A DNA stretch of 18,321 nucleotides from an uncultured Verrucomicrobiota bacterium (GTDB lineage Bacteria > Verrucomicrobiota > Kiritimatiellia > RFP12 > UBA1067), in contig CAMPAF010000024.1 in NCBI GenBank assembly GCA_946631535.1, positions 1-18,321 of the forward strand. The letters are read 5' to 3'. The position numbers and the translations under genes are program-made. This document shows, piece by piece, positions 1 through 7,114 of the stretch. The notes beneath the pieces are model-generated. The model had not been told where the DNA came from. It searched no databases and worked only from the letters and a program-made list of their open reading frames with translations. Within the stretch, counting starts at the first letter, position 1; each line of letters begins with the position of its first letter.

Positions 1-939
1 TGGATGTGCAACTTCGCCTACCACGGCGGACTCAACGACATGGCGATCTTCCGCTTCGCGCGGAAGGCGAGCTACGGCTGGGTGGGGCTCTTCGGCATGT
101 ACGTGGGGCACTTTTTTGCATGGATCTGCGCCGGCGTGATGGGCGCCACGGCGGCGTTCCTCCTCAAGACGGGGTTGGGCAACCTTGATTCTGGCGCGGT
201 GACGTGGCAGATACTCGGCTGGACGGGCCTTCTGGCGGTGGTGGCCGCCGGCTGGACCACTGCCACCCCGAACATATACCGTGCCGCTCTCTCGTTTGCC
301 ACGTTCTTCCCGAAGGCGTCCTTGCGCAAACTCTCGTTCGGCGTGGGTATGGTGATAGCCGTCGCTGCATGCTTCCCTGCAATGCAGCGCGTGGACAACC
401 TGGTGACGATCGTCGTGTTCCTCCTCTCGCCAGTGGGGGCCATTTGCCTCGTGGAGCATTGGCTGTTCCCGAAGTTCGGCCTTGTGCGCTTCTGGTGCCT
501 CTATAGAGGGTTGCGGATCAACCCTGCCGCCTTGGCGGCGTGGTGTGCCGCGAGCGTGTTCACCGTGGCGATGCTGGCGACCGGCGCCCTGCACAAGTTC
601 TTCATCTTCCTGCCGGCGTTTGTGGTGGCTGGCGCAGCGTACCTCGTCTGCGCGCTCATGTTCGGAGCGCGTCGCGCAGTCGCGCCGGATCGCCGTCGCG
701 ACGTTGATGCCATCGAGGCGCGTCTCGTCGCGCTGGCCGAGGCCGAGGAACCCGACGAGGATGCCGTGCCGCGGCATCGGCACAGGCTTGTAGGTCGCCT
801 TGCGGCGGCGTTCGCGCTGGCGGCCTTTGCTGGTGCCGCGATCGCCGTAGCCTGCGGTGGAATGTCTCCAGATAAGTTCCGTGCTCTCGCGCTTGCGATC
901 ACGCCGCTCTACTTCGTCTGCGCGAGCGTCAAGGGCTAG
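1..939 (+). CDS. NCS1-like nucleobase/cation symporter (purine-cytosine permease type), 5'-truncated by window
   Basis: The frame is already open at base 1, with a Trp codon before the first Met, so this is the C-terminal part of a longer gene and Met at base 4 is probably not the start. The 312 visible residues are strongly hydrophobic, with roughly seven to eight membrane spans, a charged cytoplasmic stretch at about residues 223-262 (RRR, then Glu/Asp-rich), and a last pair of spans. The segments GLNDMAIFRFARKASYG and AGWTTATPNIYRAAL resemble conserved parts of bacterial NCS1-type permeases, which import purines, pyrimidines or related compounds with Na+ or H+. The substrate cannot be told. 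The stop lies 9 nt before the -10 box of the next transcription unit. Family assignment is by recognition of these segments only and is moderate; another APC-fold permease is possible. Confidence 0.6.
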   Translation, partial: WMCNFAYHGGLNDMAIFRFARKASYGWVGLFGMYVGHFFAWICAGVMGATAAFLLKTGLGNLDSGAVTWQILGWTGLLAVVAAGWTTATPNIYRAALSFATFFPKASLRKLSFGVGMVIAVAACFPAMQRVDNLVTIVVFLLSPVGAICLVEHWLFPKFGLVRFWCLYRGLRINPAALAAWCAASVFTVAMLATGALHKFFIFLPAFVVAGAAYLVCALMFGARRAVAPDRRRDVDAIEARLVALAEAEEPDEDAVPRHRHRLVGRLAAAFALAAFAGAAIAVACGGMSPDKFRALALAITPLYFVCASVKG

Positions 940-945
940 CGGATA

Positions 946-954
946 TGCTATAAT
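946..954 (+). promoter_or_regulatory. Extended -10 promoter of the chromate transporter pair
   Basis: TGCTATAAT is a perfect extended -10 element (TGn plus TATAAT). It ends 7 nt before the GTG at 962. Transcription normally begins about 6-8 nt after the -10, so the mRNA should start at or next to the start codon. No good -35 is visible 17 bp upstream, which is typical when an extended -10 is present. Confidence 0.7.
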
Positions 955-961
955 CCCCGGC

Positions 962-1549
962 GTGGAAGGAGATAGGAACATAGCGGCCGAGAGGCCGACG
1001 GCGGGGGCGATACTGGTGTCGTTCGTGAAGATCGGCGCGTTGCTGATCGGAGGGGGGTATGCGATGCTTCCGCTCCTCGAGGAGGAGCTCGTGCGTCGGC
1101 GGAAGTGGGCGACGAGCGAGGAGATGGTGGACTTCTTCGCGCTCGCGCAGGTGCTGCCGGGGGTGATCGCCATCAACACCGCGATGCTGGTGGGGAACCG
1201 CCTGCGCGGGCTTGCCGGCAACGTGGCGGCGGCCGTGGGACTGCTGGTGGTGCCGTTCACGCTCATCGTGGCGTACGCGATCGCCTACGCGAGCGCGCAG
1301 GACATGCCGGCGGTGATGGGCGTGCTGGAGGGAGTGCGGCCTGCCGTGGCCGGGATGATGCTCGGGATGGGCGCGAACATGATGCGCAAGGAGGCGCGGA
1401 CCTTGTGGGCGCTCGCGATAGCCGTCGGGGCGTGCGGGGCGGTGCTCCTGTGGAACCCGCCGATGGCGTGGATGATAGTTGGTGCGATCGTGGTCGGGAT
1501 CGTGTGGAACTGGATTGCGGTGCGGCGGAAGGAGAACGGGCAATGCTGA
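962..1549 (+). CDS. chrA: Chromate transporter (CHR family), first short subunit
   Basis: A 195-residue membrane protein of the short-chain CHR family, in which two half-size proteins together equal one full-length ChrA. Family members export chromate in known cases, but many homologues have untested anion substrates. The conserved N-terminal block is clear: SFVKIGALLIGGGYAMLP at about residues 20-37, then ALAQVLPGVIAINTAMLVGN, followed by several hydrophobic helices and a basic tail. The frame is open further upstream to 857, inside the permease gene, but GTG at 962 is chosen because it lies 7 nt after a perfect extended -10; no Shine-Dalgarno sequence precedes it. Its end overlaps the partner gene by 7 nt, indicating co-translation. 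Confidence 0.85.
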   Translation: MEGDRNIAAERPTAGAILVSFVKIGALLIGGGYAMLPLLEEELVRRRKWATSEEMVDFFALAQVLPGVIAINTAMLVGNRLRGLAGNVAAAVGLLVVPFTLIVAYAIAYASAQDMPAVMGVLEGVRPAVAGMMLGMGANMMRKEARTLWALAIAVGACGAVLLWNPPMAWMIVGAIVVGIVWNWIAVRRKENGQC

Positions 1550-2133
1550 AGCTACTGGCGGACATCTTCCTCTCGTTCTTCAAGATCGGGCTATTCACGC
1601 TAGGGGGCGGGCTCGCGATCATCTCGCTCGTGCAGCAGGAGATGGTGGGGCGCGGCTGGCTCACGAACGCGCAGTTCATGGACATCCTCGGCATCGCGCA
1701 GATGACGCCGGGGCCGATAGGGGTCAACACGGCGACGTTCGTGGGATACCGCGTGGCGGAGACGCATGGTCACGCGCTGTGGGCGGCGGTTCTGGTGTCG
1801 CTGTTCGCGACGCTGTCGGTGACGCTGCCGAGCGTGATAGGGGTCCACTTCGGCGGCGGATGGTTCGAGCGGCATCGCGGAAGCCAGTGGGTGAGGCGCG
1901 TGTTCGCGGTGCTGCGTCCGCTGGTGGCGGGGTTCGTGACGGCGGCGGGCGCGACGCTGGCGCTCGAGTGCTTCGGCGCGGCGGACGTCTACTCGTTCGG
2001 CGACATGACGTTCGGGCTGCCGTCGTGCATCGTGTTCGCCGTCGCCTTCGCGCTCGTGGTGACGAAGAGGTTCTCCCCGTTGTGGGGGCTTGCGCTCGGT
2101 GCCGTGGTCGGACTCTGCCGCGTTGTGGTATAA
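1543..2133 (+). CDS. chrA: Chromate transporter (CHR family), second short subunit
   Basis: A 196-residue paralogue of the preceding gene and probably the second half of a heterodimeric CHR transporter. The same family block appears at the N terminus: SFFKIGLFTLGGGLAIISL, then GIAQMTPGPIGVNTATFVGY, whose PGPIGVNTA motif is more canonical than the partner's PGVIAINTA. Hydrophobic helices follow. ATG at 1543 lies inside the end of the upstream gene (7-nt overlap) and is preceded by GGAG at 1531-1534, so translation is coupled. The TAA stop (2131-2133) lies inside the TATAAT -10 box of the next gene. Substrate chromate is inferred from the family only; no chromate-resistance regulator is adjacent. 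Confidence 0.85.
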   Translation: MLKLLADIFLSFFKIGLFTLGGGLAIISLVQQEMVGRGWLTNAQFMDILGIAQMTPGPIGVNTATFVGYRVAETHGHALWAAVLVSLFATLSVTLPSVIGVHFGGGWFERHRGSQWVRRVFAVLRPLVAGFVTAAGATLALECFGAADVYSFGDMTFGLPSCIVFAVAFALVVTKRFSPLWGLALGAVVGLCRVVV

Positions 2134-2134
2134 T
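2126..2134 (+). promoter_or_regulatory. Extended -10 promoter of the TIM-barrel isomerase gene
   Basis: TGGTATAAT is a perfect extended -10. It ends 10 nt before ATG 2145, giving a predicted 5' leader of about 0-4 nt. The TATAAT contains the TAA stop codon of the upstream transporter gene. No clear TTGACA-like -35 is seen. Confidence 0.65.
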
Positions 2135-2144
2135 GGCTGCGCAC

Positions 2145-3083
2145 ATGCGATTCGCACTATCCACAAACTGGAACAACGTCCGACTCGACGATGGCGCCGC
2201 CATTGCCGACGAGGCGCTGGCGCTCGGGTTCGACGCGCTCGAGCTTGGCTTCCGCACGCAGCCGGAGCAGATAGCCGGGTTCAGGAGCCGGCTCGATCGG
2301 ATGCCCGTCGATTCCGTCCACGCCTACTGCCCGGTGCCGCTGGGCGCGCCTAGCGGGCATCCGGAGCTGCACAGGCTCGCCTCGCGCGACGCGGACGAGC
2401 GGGCGCTCGCGCGCATCCTCCTGAAGAAGACGCTCGCCTGCGCGGCGGACCTGGGCGCGAAGACGGTGGTGACGCACGCAGGCTACGTGGATCTGGACGG
2501 ATGGTTCGTCAACCTGGACAGCGAAGTCCTGCGCAAGCTCCTCGTGCTGAAGGACGGCAAGGAGAACCCGGACCGTCCTGTCTACGCGAAGTACCTGAAG
2601 AAGGCGCTGGCGCGGCGTCGGAAGCGCGGAAGGAAGCTTCTGGACATCTTCAGAAAGGAGCTAGACATCCTCCTGCCGGACTTCCAGAAGGCGGGGGTGA
2701 CGCTGGCGCTGGAGAACCTGCCGCGGCTGGAGGGATTCCCGAACGCTGAGGAGGCGGAAACGCTGCTGAAGGACTACAAGGGCGCGCCGGTGAAGCTCTG
2801 GTTCGACACTGGCCATGCTAGGGTGCGCGAGTGCCATCGCTGGTCCGGTGCCGTGACGGAGATAGCCACGCGCGTGGCCGGGCACGTGTGCGGAATGCAC
2901 CTGAACGACGTGAAGGACTTCCACGACGACCACCGCCAGCCCGGATGGGGCAAGGTGGACTTCGCCGCGCTCGCTCCGCTCGCGAAGCGGGACGTCCTGC
3001 GCGTGTTCGAGCCGCACGAGCCGGTGACGGCGGACGAGCTGAAGACGAGTCTTGAGGCAATCAGGAAGCTATGGTCGGCTTGA
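2145..3083 (+). CDS. Sugar phosphate isomerase/epimerase-like TIM-barrel protein (AP endonuclease 2 / xylose isomerase-like fold)
   Basis: A 312-residue cytoplasmic protein with the layout of the xylose-isomerase-like TIM-barrel superfamily. Strand 1 begins at residue 1 (RFALSTNW); LGFDALELGF follows the first helix; VDSVHAYCP and KTVVTHAGY are further strands. Probable divalent metal ligands sit where the family has them: Glu190 in LALENLP, Asp and His in LWFDTGHA, His in GMHLNDVKDFHDDH, and Glu in RVFEPHEP. An ATG at 2133 is in the same frame but overlaps the -10 box, so 2145 is preferred. The 3' end overlaps the convergent GHMP kinase gene by 23 bp. The reaction is not determinable from sequence: isomerase, epimerase, dehydratase or endonuclease IV-like are all possible in this fold. 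Confidence 0.8.
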   Translation: MRFALSTNWNNVRLDDGAAIADEALALGFDALELGFRTQPEQIAGFRSRLDRMPVDSVHAYCPVPLGAPSGHPELHRLASRDADERALARILLKKTLACAADLGAKTVVTHAGYVDLDGWFVNLDSEVLRKLLVLKDGKENPDRPVYAKYLKKALARRRKRGRKLLDIFRKELDILLPDFQKAGVTLALENLPRLEGFPNAEEAETLLKDYKGAPVKLWFDTGHARVRECHRWSGAVTEIATRVAGHVCGMHLNDVKDFHDDHRQPGWGKVDFAALAPLAKRDVLRVFEPHEPVTADELKTSLEAIRKLWSA

Positions 3084-4059
3084 GCGTGTGGCAGCCGATG
3101 TCGGCAAGAGCCTTCGAGAGGCGGGCGAACTGGGCGTCGTCCTCGTAGGTGCCGACGATGGCGCCGCCGGAGCCGGCGAACTTGGCGGAGGCGCCGGCGG
3201 AGCGCGCCGTCATCACCATGTTGCGGTTGGCTGGGGCGACGTTAAAGATGCGGTCGCGCAGGTCGAAGTTCGCGTTGATCAGCGCGGGAAGTTCGTCGCG
3301 GCGACCGGCCAGAAGGGCGTCGCGGCCGCGCTGGGCGATGTCGGCGAACTCGCTCATGGCGGCGAGGATGTCTGGCTTCTTCTCCTCGAAGAGGACGCGG
3401 AGCTTCTTGTGGTACTTTCCTGACACTTCCGCGCGCTGGGGATCGTATGCGATATAGATGCTTGGCAGGATGGCAGGATCGAGCCGCTCGTAGCGCCCGT
3501 GGCCAGTTGATTCCACCAGCGGCTTGTCGAAGTCCATGAAGACGCAACCGCCGTACATCTGGATGACGCGGTCCTGGAGCCCGCACTGGATTCCGAGCTC
3601 GTCGCGCTCGGCCTCCAGGCATAGCGTGGGGGCGTACTCGAGCGGGACCTCCACGCCGTAGAACAGCTGGAGGGCCTTGAGCATGGCGGTGCAGATGGCG
3701 GAGGAGCCGGAGAGGCCGACGAGGCGGGGGATGTTGGAGGTGTAGCGGACGGTGAAGTTCTTCTTGGGGAGGTCGAGACCGTGGTCTCGGCAATAGAGGA
3801 AGAACAGCTTCGAGACGGCCTTCATGAGGCGGATGCCGCCGTAGTAGCCGAAGAGCTGGATCTCCTGCAGGAGGTCTTCGGGGGAGTCGAAGGTGGCGTC
3901 GTCCACCTCTCCCGGCACGAAGCCGAGCTCGGGGGTCTCGTACATGGTCAGCTCGGCGGAGAAGTCCGAGAACGCGAACGATACGGTCTTGCCGAAATAG
4001 CCGTCGGACGGGTTGCCAAGCAGCCCGGCGCGTGCGAACGATGTGGTCTTGATCAGCAT
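3061..4059 (-). CDS. GHMP-family sugar kinase, glucuronokinase-like
   Basis: A 332-residue cytoplasmic GHMP kinase, which would phosphorylate a sugar at the anomeric carbon with ATP. Near the N terminus ARAGLLGNPSDGYFGKTVSF closely recalls plant glucuronokinase, where the same Gly-Asn-Pro-Ser-Asp signature occurs. The GHMP phosphate-binding loop follows as GLSGSSA at residues 115-121. Near the C terminus, KFAGSGGAIVG is the third GHMP motif. ATG at 4059 is chosen because AAAGGA (4070-4065) lies 5 nt upstream and an extended -10 lies beyond it; longer readings upstream would cross that promoter. It is divergent from the ATPase genes and overlaps the convergent isomerase gene by 23 bp. Substrate (glucuronate, another uronate, or another hexose) is inferred from resemblance only. 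Confidence 0.8.
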   Translation of the reverse strand: MLIKTTSFARAGLLGNPSDGYFGKTVSFAFSDFSAELTMYETPELGFVPGEVDDATFDSPEDLLQEIQLFGYYGGIRLMKAVSKLFFLYCRDHGLDLPKKNFTVRYTSNIPRLVGLSGSSAICTAMLKALQLFYGVEVPLEYAPTLCLEAERDELGIQCGLQDRVIQMYGGCVFMDFDKPLVESTGHGRYERLDPAILPSIYIAYDPQRAEVSGKYHKKLRVLFEEKKPDILAAMSEFADIAQRGRDALLAGRRDELPALINANFDLRDRIFNVAPANRNMVMTARSAGASAKFAGSGGAIVGTYEDDAQFARLSKALADIGCHTLKPTIAS

Positions 4060-4083
4060 GGTTGTCCTTTGGAGTACGCGAAT

Positions 4084-4092
4084 ATTGTACCA
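4084..4092 (-). promoter_or_regulatory. Extended -10 promoter of the GHMP kinase gene
   Basis: On the reverse strand this reads TGGTACAAT, an extended -10 with one mismatch from TATAAT. Predicted transcription start is near 4077, leaving a leader of about 18 nt that includes AAAGGA at 4070-4065. Its upstream region overlaps the -35 of the divergent ATPase promoter, so the two promoters may compete. Confidence 0.6.
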
Positions 4093-4104
4093 TATCTGCG
4101 GCAC

Positions 4105-4134
4105 TTGACCATCCCCCGTACGATAGGGTATAAT
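4105..4134 (+). promoter_or_regulatory. Sigma-70-type promoter of the A/V-ATPase gene group
   Basis: TTGACC (4105-4110), an 18-bp spacer and TATAAT (4129-4134) form a near-consensus promoter. The start codon is 21 nt after the -10, leaving a short leader with TGGAGG at 4145-4150 as the ribosome binding site. This leader contrasts with the leaderless arrangement at several other promoters here. Confidence 0.75.
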
Positions 4135-4155
4135 TATCAGACTTTTGGAGGCAAT

Positions 4156-4734
4156 ATGGCAGAAGAACTGCAACAGCTCTTGGAAAAGATTCAGCGCGAT
4201 GGCGTGGACAAGGCCAACGCGGAGGCAAAGGTCATCGTTGATAAGGCCAACGCGGACGCGCAGGCCATCCTAGATAAGGCCAAGGCCGACGCGAAGGCGA
4301 TCGTGGATAAGGCCCAAGCCGACGCCGACGCGTTTGCCGAGCGCGCGAAGACTACTGTCGGCAATGCGGCGCGCGACACGGTGATCGAGGTGAAGAACGG
4401 CATTGAGAAGCTCTTTGCCGATCTTCTTGCGAAGGATGTGAAGTCTGCGCTGTCCGCCAATGCAGTCAACCTGGCCGGCGAGGCGATCAAGGCGCTTGCG
4501 ACAGGTTCGGCCGACGTGCAGGTGGCAGCCAACGCGCAGCTGGCAGATGCGTTGCGCGCCCAGCTTGCCGCCGATGCCGCAGGCGGCGTGAAGGTGGTGA
4601 CGGACGAATCGGTGGGCTCCGGCTTCTCGGTGCGTCTCGACGGCGGCCGCGTGGAGCATGACTTCTCCGAGAAGGCCATCGCGGCCGCGCTTGCGAAGCG
4701 CTTGCGTCCGGATCTCGCGAAGATTGTCGGATAG
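4156..4734 (+). CDS. atpE: A/V-type ATPase peripheral-stalk subunit E
   Basis: A 192-residue protein, the usual size for bacterial/archaeal subunit E, which pairs with a second stalk subunit to hold the catalytic head of the rotary ATPase against the membrane stator. Residues 1-100 are a long Ala/Lys/Asp-rich coiled coil containing four 11-residue repeats (17-60). The C-terminal part is globular and ends with the family-like stretch VTDESVGSGFSVRLDGGRVEHDF. ATG 4156 has TGGAGG 5 nt upstream; the frame is open upstream to 3781, but that lies antisense to the kinase gene and before the promoter. The next two genes are the DUF2764-like gene and subunit A, which supports the call. Confidence 0.88.
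   Translation: MAEELQQLLEKIQRDGVDKANAEAKVIVDKANADAQAILDKAKADAKAIVDKAQADADAFAERAKTTVGNAARDTVIEVKNGIEKLFADLLAKDVKSALSANAVNLAGEAIKALATGSADVQVAANAQLADALRAQLAADAAGGVKVVTDESVGSGFSVRLDGGRVEHDFSEKAIAAALAKRLRPDLAKIVG
4204..4335 (+). repeat. Four tandem 33-bp (11-residue) coding repeats in subunit E
   Basis: Residues 17-27, 28-38, 39-49 and 50-60 are four consecutive copies of an 11-residue unit with consensus V-D-K-A-x-A-D-A-x-A-I. The DNA is also partly repetitive (ggataaggcc recurs). Hendecad periodicity is known in A/V-ATPase stalk coiled coils, which are right-handed, so the repeat is probably structural. Confidence 0.85.
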
Positions 4735-4765
4735 TTGGTAGATGGTAGTGAAAGGTTGATGGCAG

Positions 4766-5308
4766 ATGGCGGCTGATTATCTTGTTGCGTCTTTGCAGCC
4801 GTTGACGGTCGACGGTCCGCCGCCGTATACGGCCGAGCGGTTCATCGAGCTTTGCCGCAGCCAGCTTTCGGCTGTTGACGCCGATGGCGTGGCCGCCGTG
4901 ATGGACGAATCCGTCTCGGACCATCCTCTGGCGGCAAGGTGGCGCGACCTGGATGCCCAGATCCGCAACGCCATGGCTGGGGAGCGTGCGCGCCTGCACG
5001 GACAGGATGCTGCCCGCTGGCGTCGGCCGGCGGACGGATGCTCCCTGTACTGGGCGAACCGCGCCGCAGCCGCGTTCCAGGAAAAGGACGTGGTCCGCCG
5101 CGAGCGCCTGATCGACCAGGTGCGCTGGGATGCCGCAGGCGACCTCACGCCGCCGTCATCTCCGCTTTCGGTGGCGGCTGTCTTCACATACGCGATCCGC
5201 CTGTCCATTGTCCTGCGCGGCTCTGCGCGCGACATGGCGGCGGGCAACGACGTATTCAATCGGCTAACCGCCGCCTCGAAAATCGACTTGAAGGAAAGTA
5301 ACACATGA
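4766..5308 (+). CDS. DUF2764-like protein of the A/V-ATPase operon
   Basis: A 180-residue soluble protein between subunits E and A. In Bacteroidota and related bacteria this position holds a DUF2764 protein, and the opening ADYLVASLQPLTVDGPPPYT fits the usual start of that family. It has no catalytic motif that I recognise. Because these operons lack an obvious subunit C gene, a structural role at the central stalk is plausible but is inference. ATG 4766 is preferred, with AAAGG at 4751-4755 about 10 nt upstream; an ATG at 4759 is out of frame. The TGA overlaps the ATG of subunit A (ATGA, 5305-5308), so the two are translationally coupled. Confidence 0.7.
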   Translation: MAADYLVASLQPLTVDGPPPYTAERFIELCRSQLSAVDADGVAAVMDESVSDHPLAARWRDLDAQIRNAMAGERARLHGQDAARWRRPADGCSLYWANRAAAAFQEKDVVRRERLIDQVRWDAAGDLTPPSSPLSVAAVFTYAIRLSIVLRGSARDMAAGNDVFNRLTAASKIDLKESNT

Positions 5309-7092
5309 CTACGACCGGAAAAATCGTCGGCGTAAACGGCAACATGATAACCGTCGCGTTCGACGGCGCCGTCGCCCAGAACGAAGTCGGCTACGCCGTC
5401 CTTGGAGACAAGCGGCTCATGGCAGAGATCGTGCGCGTGCGCGGTCGCCGCTGCGACATGCAGGTGTTCGAGTCCACCACCGACCTCGCGGTGGACGACA
5501 CGGTGGAGTTCACCGGCAACCTGCTTGCCGCCGAACTTGGTCCCGGCATGCTGACGCAGGTGTACGACGGCCTGCAGAATCCCCTTGCCGAGCTGGCGAA
5601 GGAGGCGGGTAAGCGCTCCGAGGAGGCGGCATTCTTCCTTCAGCGCGGGATGTATCTTCCTGGCCTGCCGCGCGATAGGAAATGGGATTGGCATCCGACG
5701 GCCAAGCCAGGCGACCGCGTTACCGCTGGCGAACCGATCGGCTGGGTCACGGAAGGCATCTTCGACGGGAAGACGATGCCGGCCCACAAGATCATGGTGC
5801 CGTTCGCCTTTGCCGGGGCCTACACGGTGAAGTCGCTCGCCGCTGCCGGCGATTACACGGTCACCGACGACATAGCCACGCTGACGGACGCCGACGGAAA
5901 GGATGTCGCCGTACAGATGATGCAGCGCTGGCCGGTGAAGGTGCCGATCAAGTGCTTTGTCGAGCGCCTCGCGCCGGAAGAGACGCTCGAGACGACCGTG
6001 CGCACGATCGACACGTTCTTCCCTGTCGCCATCGGCGGCACGTACTGCATCCCTGGTCCGTTCGGCGCCGGCAAGACGGTGCTGCAGCAGACGACCGCGC
6101 GCTACGCGAAGATCGACGTGGTGATATCCGCCGCATGCGGCGAGCGCGCTGGCGAAGTGGTGGAGATGCTGAAGGAATTCCCGGAGCTCAACGACCCGCG
6201 CACCGGCAAGAAGCTGATGGACCGCACGATCATCATCTGCAACACGTCGTCCATGCCTGTCGCGTCGCGCGAGGCGTCAGTGTACACGGCCGTCACCCTG
6301 GCGGAGTACTTCCGGCAGATGGGCCTCAACGTGCTGGTGCTCGCGGACTCCACGTCCCGTTGGGCGCAGGCCATGCGTGAGCTTTCGGGGCGCCTTGAGG
6401 AGATCCCGGGCGAAGAGGCGTTCCCAGCCTATCTCGAATCGCGCATTGCGGCGTTCTACGAGCGGGCGGGCCGCGTGAAGCTGAAGGACGGCACCTTCGG
6501 TTCCGTGACGATCGGCGGCACCGTGTCGCCCGCCGGCGGCAACTTCGACGAGCCGGTGACGCAGGCCACGCTGAAGGTGGTGGGCGGGTTCCACGGCCTT
6601 TCGCGCGCCCGCTCGGACGCGCGCCGCTACCCCGCCATTGACCCCCTCGATTCCTGGAGCCACTACAACAGCGTCATCGAGCAGGACCGTGTCGAGCGTG
6701 CTCGCGCCATCCTGCGCAAGGGCAACGAGGTGGGGCAGATGATGAAGGTCGTGGGTGAGGAGGGCACCTCTCCCGAGGACTTCACGACCTATCTCAAGGC
6801 CGAGTTCCTCGATGCCGTCTACCTGCAGCAGAACGCCTTCTCGGAGTCCGACGCGTCCACGCCGGTCGAGCGCCAGAAGATCATGTTCGAGATGGTGGAG
6901 AAGGTGCTGCTGTCCAACTTCGCGTTCGAAGAGAAGGACATGGCAAAGCTGAAGGACGCGCTCCGATCCTTCTTCATGAGCCTGCAGCAGGCGTTCATCG
7001 ACTGGAACGACAAGCCTATGGGGTCGGCTGAGTTCGACAACCAGAAGAAGGTGCTTGACGACAAGATCGATTCCGCCGCCGCAAAGAGCTAA
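5305..7092 (+). CDS. atpA: A/V-type ATP synthase catalytic subunit A
   Basis: A 595-residue catalytic subunit, full length for the family. It hydrolyses or makes ATP in the A3B3 head of a rotary ATPase that pumps H+ or Na+. Domains in order: N-terminal beta-barrel (about 1-75), the bulge domain characteristic of A subunits (about 115-190), the nucleotide-binding domain with Walker A GPFGAGKT at residues 251-258 and ADSTSRWAQAMRE plus the EIPGEEAFPAYL segment, and a helical C-terminal domain. ATG at 5305 overlaps the upstream stop; AAGGAAA at 5290-5296 is its ribosome binding site. No subunit B gene follows, which is unusual, since A and B are normally adjacent. The coupling ion cannot be inferred without subunits K and I. 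Confidence 0.96.
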   Translation: MTTTGKIVGVNGNMITVAFDGAVAQNEVGYAVLGDKRLMAEIVRVRGRRCDMQVFESTTDLAVDDTVEFTGNLLAAELGPGMLTQVYDGLQNPLAELAKEAGKRSEEAAFFLQRGMYLPGLPRDRKWDWHPTAKPGDRVTAGEPIGWVTEGIFDGKTMPAHKIMVPFAFAGAYTVKSLAAAGDYTVTDDIATLTDADGKDVAVQMMQRWPVKVPIKCFVERLAPEETLETTVRTIDTFFPVAIGGTYCIPGPFGAGKTVLQQTTARYAKIDVVISAACGERAGEVVEMLKEFPELNDPRTGKKLMDRTIIICNTSSMPVASREASVYTAVTLAEYFRQMGLNVLVLADSTSRWAQAMRELSGRLEEIPGEEAFPAYLESRIAAFYERAGRVKLKDGTFGSVTIGGTVSPAGGNFDEPVTQATLKVVGGFHGLSRARSDARRYPAIDPLDSWSHYNSVIEQDRVERARAILRKGNEVGQMMKVVGEEGTSPEDFTTYLKAEFLDAVYLQQNAFSESDASTPVERQKIMFEMVEKVLLSNFAFEEKDMAKLKDALRSFFMSLQQAFIDWNDKPMGSAEFDNQKKVLDDKIDSAAAKS

Positions 7093-7114
7093 CGGATTGT
7101 GATCAGGAGAGCGA

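Noticed and set aside
857..961. Earlier in-frame start for the first chromate transporter gene
   Set aside because: It would overlap the permease gene by about 80 bp, lie upstream of the extended -10 box, and add a non-membrane Ser/Arg-rich leader not seen in the family.
3781..4155. Extended N terminus of ATPase subunit E
   Set aside because: It is antisense to the GHMP kinase and precedes the promoter and ribosome binding site; subunit E starts at 4156 with normal family length.
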